A stretch of 64,000 nucleotides of DNA from Nitrospira sp. (GTDB taxonomy: Bacteria > Nitrospirota > Thermodesulfovibrionia > Thermodesulfovibrionales > Dissulfurispiraceae). The notes beneath the pieces were generated by a model. The model searched no databases. It was not told the origin of the DNA and saw only the letters and a program-made list of their open reading frames with translations. Shown here piece after piece: positions 63,155-64,000 of the stretch (position 1 is its first letter; each line of letters opens with the position of its first letter). The translations under genes and the position numbers were made by a program. The stretch is taken from positions 124,001-188,000 of the forward strand of contig NSJL01000005.1 in NCBI GenBank assembly GCA_002634385.1, read 5' to 3'.

Positions 63155-64000
63155 CTAGGCCTTTTTTGTGGAATACGCCTCTACAGTAGACCAGGAGGAG
63201 TTATTATCGTTACTGAACTGCATCTGGGTACAGCCGCTGCTGTCGTCAGTACAGCTGGGGGTAAGGGTCACGGCCGTGCTCCGGGTCCATTCCGCCCCCT
63301 CATTGATCACAATTGTGCCCGTGGGAGGAATAATGTCCGCCTCATCCGCCCCGATATCCCAGGTAGAGCCGCTGGGACGGGTTAAACCGTCCACGTCAGA
63401 GGAGAACGCCAGGTACGTATCTGCAGAAAGACTCACCCCCGCATCCCGGGCCACCGTGTCGGTACCGGAGAGGTGGAAATCCCTGTTTGCGCTGTCCACA
63501 AACCGGACAGTTGCACTGTTCTTTGAGTTTGCCCCGGGAGCATCGGCAAAGTTGGAGATATTGTAGTCAGAGCCCGTAGCGAAAGCGCCGCTAAAGCCGT
63601 TTGCGGTACAGCCTTGGGCAATGTTGTTTTTGGCCAAAACCACCGGATTGCTCTGATAGAGGCCCTTCTTACAGTTGTACAAGGTATTGTTATAGGCATA
63701 GACCGTGAAGTCCGCCGCACTCAAGTGCAGACAGGAGGAAGTGGTGGCGCTTGTCTGGAAGTCATACACGATGTTGTTCCATAGCTTTACAACACCACTT
63801 GCCTGAGTCCCCCCCTCTTTGTACACCTCTATTCCGTTATGGTAGTTATAGGTGGTGGTGCTTCCGGGCCCCTTCACAAGGGTGTTGGAGATATGCACCT
63901 CTCCGTTTACAACATCAGGGAAGTCCACGAGGATGCCCGATTGCCCGTTTGCATTCACCCCGGAGAGGCGGACCTGCAGGCCCTCGATCCGGACATGCCC
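63155..64000 (-). pseudogene. Giant surface protein, upstream part ending at an amber codon (5' end outside)
   Basis: 281 codons of beta-helix and Ig-like repeat open to the window edge, then TAG at 63155-63157. The corresponding position in the internal paralog (about 61047) is TGG in the phrase KAWTLSSGD; here the phrase reads KA-stop-TLTSGD and continues without a frameshift. A single base change has therefore interrupted the frame. Either the gene is broken, or amber readthrough or a sequence error is involved. The first ~210 residues repeat the beta-helix module that recurs around 61500-62200. Confidence 0.8.
63387..63610 (-). repeat. 224-nt identical repeat, copy 2 (within the giant gene)
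   Basis: Second copy of the perfect repeat at 61560-61783, in the same orientation, 1827 bases away. It lies upstream of the amber codon. Confidence 0.85.

Noticed and set aside
1-64000. tRNA or rRNA genes
   Set aside because: No cloverleaf-type sequence or rRNA segment was recognised by eye on either strand; a tRNAscan-type search would be decisive.

Overview
The window reads as chromosomal DNA of a Gram-negative, GC-rich (judged by eye), anaerobic or facultative bacterium. The mix is reminiscent of Nitrospirota or neighbouring deep-branching, cytochrome-rich lineages: an octaheme nitrite reductase, a NapA-type nitrate reductase served by NapG/NapH, corrinoid methyl transfer, a PEP-CTERM protein and two FeoB genes. 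The phylum is an inference from gene content.

Layout. (1) Positions 1-12242, all on the plus strand, form an iron/heme acquisition block: the end of a feoB, a FeoB-associated Cys-rich peptide, exbB-exbD-tonB, a small Com-like zinc-ribbon protein, a TonB-dependent receptor, a flavodoxin, a ChuW/HutW-type radical SAM heme-opening enzyme, HutX, a heme-type BtuF/FecCD/ATPase importer and a coupled ABC-2 exporter pair. A second complete feoB with fur lies on the minus strand (12266-14686). (2) 14839-20923 is a housekeeping run: amidase, GerMN lipoprotein-like protein, murI, rph, ftsH, folP. (3) 20924-23836 is an accessory patch: a small trypco2-like gene followed by an attC-like element, a RAYT transposase bounded by perfect 19-nt inverted repeats, and an mntA-hepT toxin-antitoxin pair. 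(4) 23837-25248 holds an outer-membrane-like protein and a CopC-like protein. (5) 25309-28760 is a MerR-controlled corrinoid methyltransferase operon (NrtS-like ORF, UroD-family methyltransferase, corrinoid protein without the usual axial His, MtrH-like protein). (6) argS, then a nitrate-to-ammonium cluster at 30987-38977 (octaheme nitrite reductase, monoheme Reeler-like protein, NapA, NapG, NapH, two NapD-like chaperones), convergent with a heme-sensor two-component system. (7) 41807-54956 is core metabolism: yajQ, fabG-acpP-fabF-rnc, an MFS transporter, a lipoprotein, radA, thiD, rplM-rpsI, argC, a phosphodiesterase, argJ, tyrS. (8) 55088-57191 contains two toxin-antitoxin modules set between three copies of a ~40-58 nt repeat. 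(9) The right end carries a PEP-CTERM protein with a sigma-54-type promoter and, convergent to it, a giant beta-helix/PKD surface protein gene interrupted by an in-frame amber codon.

How the parts fit. Iron and heme captured at the outer membrane would feed the multiheme nitrate/nitrite respiration of region 6; ChuW/HutW would release iron from heme without oxygen. NapGH would pass quinol electrons to NapA, and the octaheme enzyme would take nitrite to ammonium in the periplasm. The corrinoid operon resembles three-component O-demethylase systems (MtvB/MtvC/MtvA) but departs from them in its cobalamin-binding motif.
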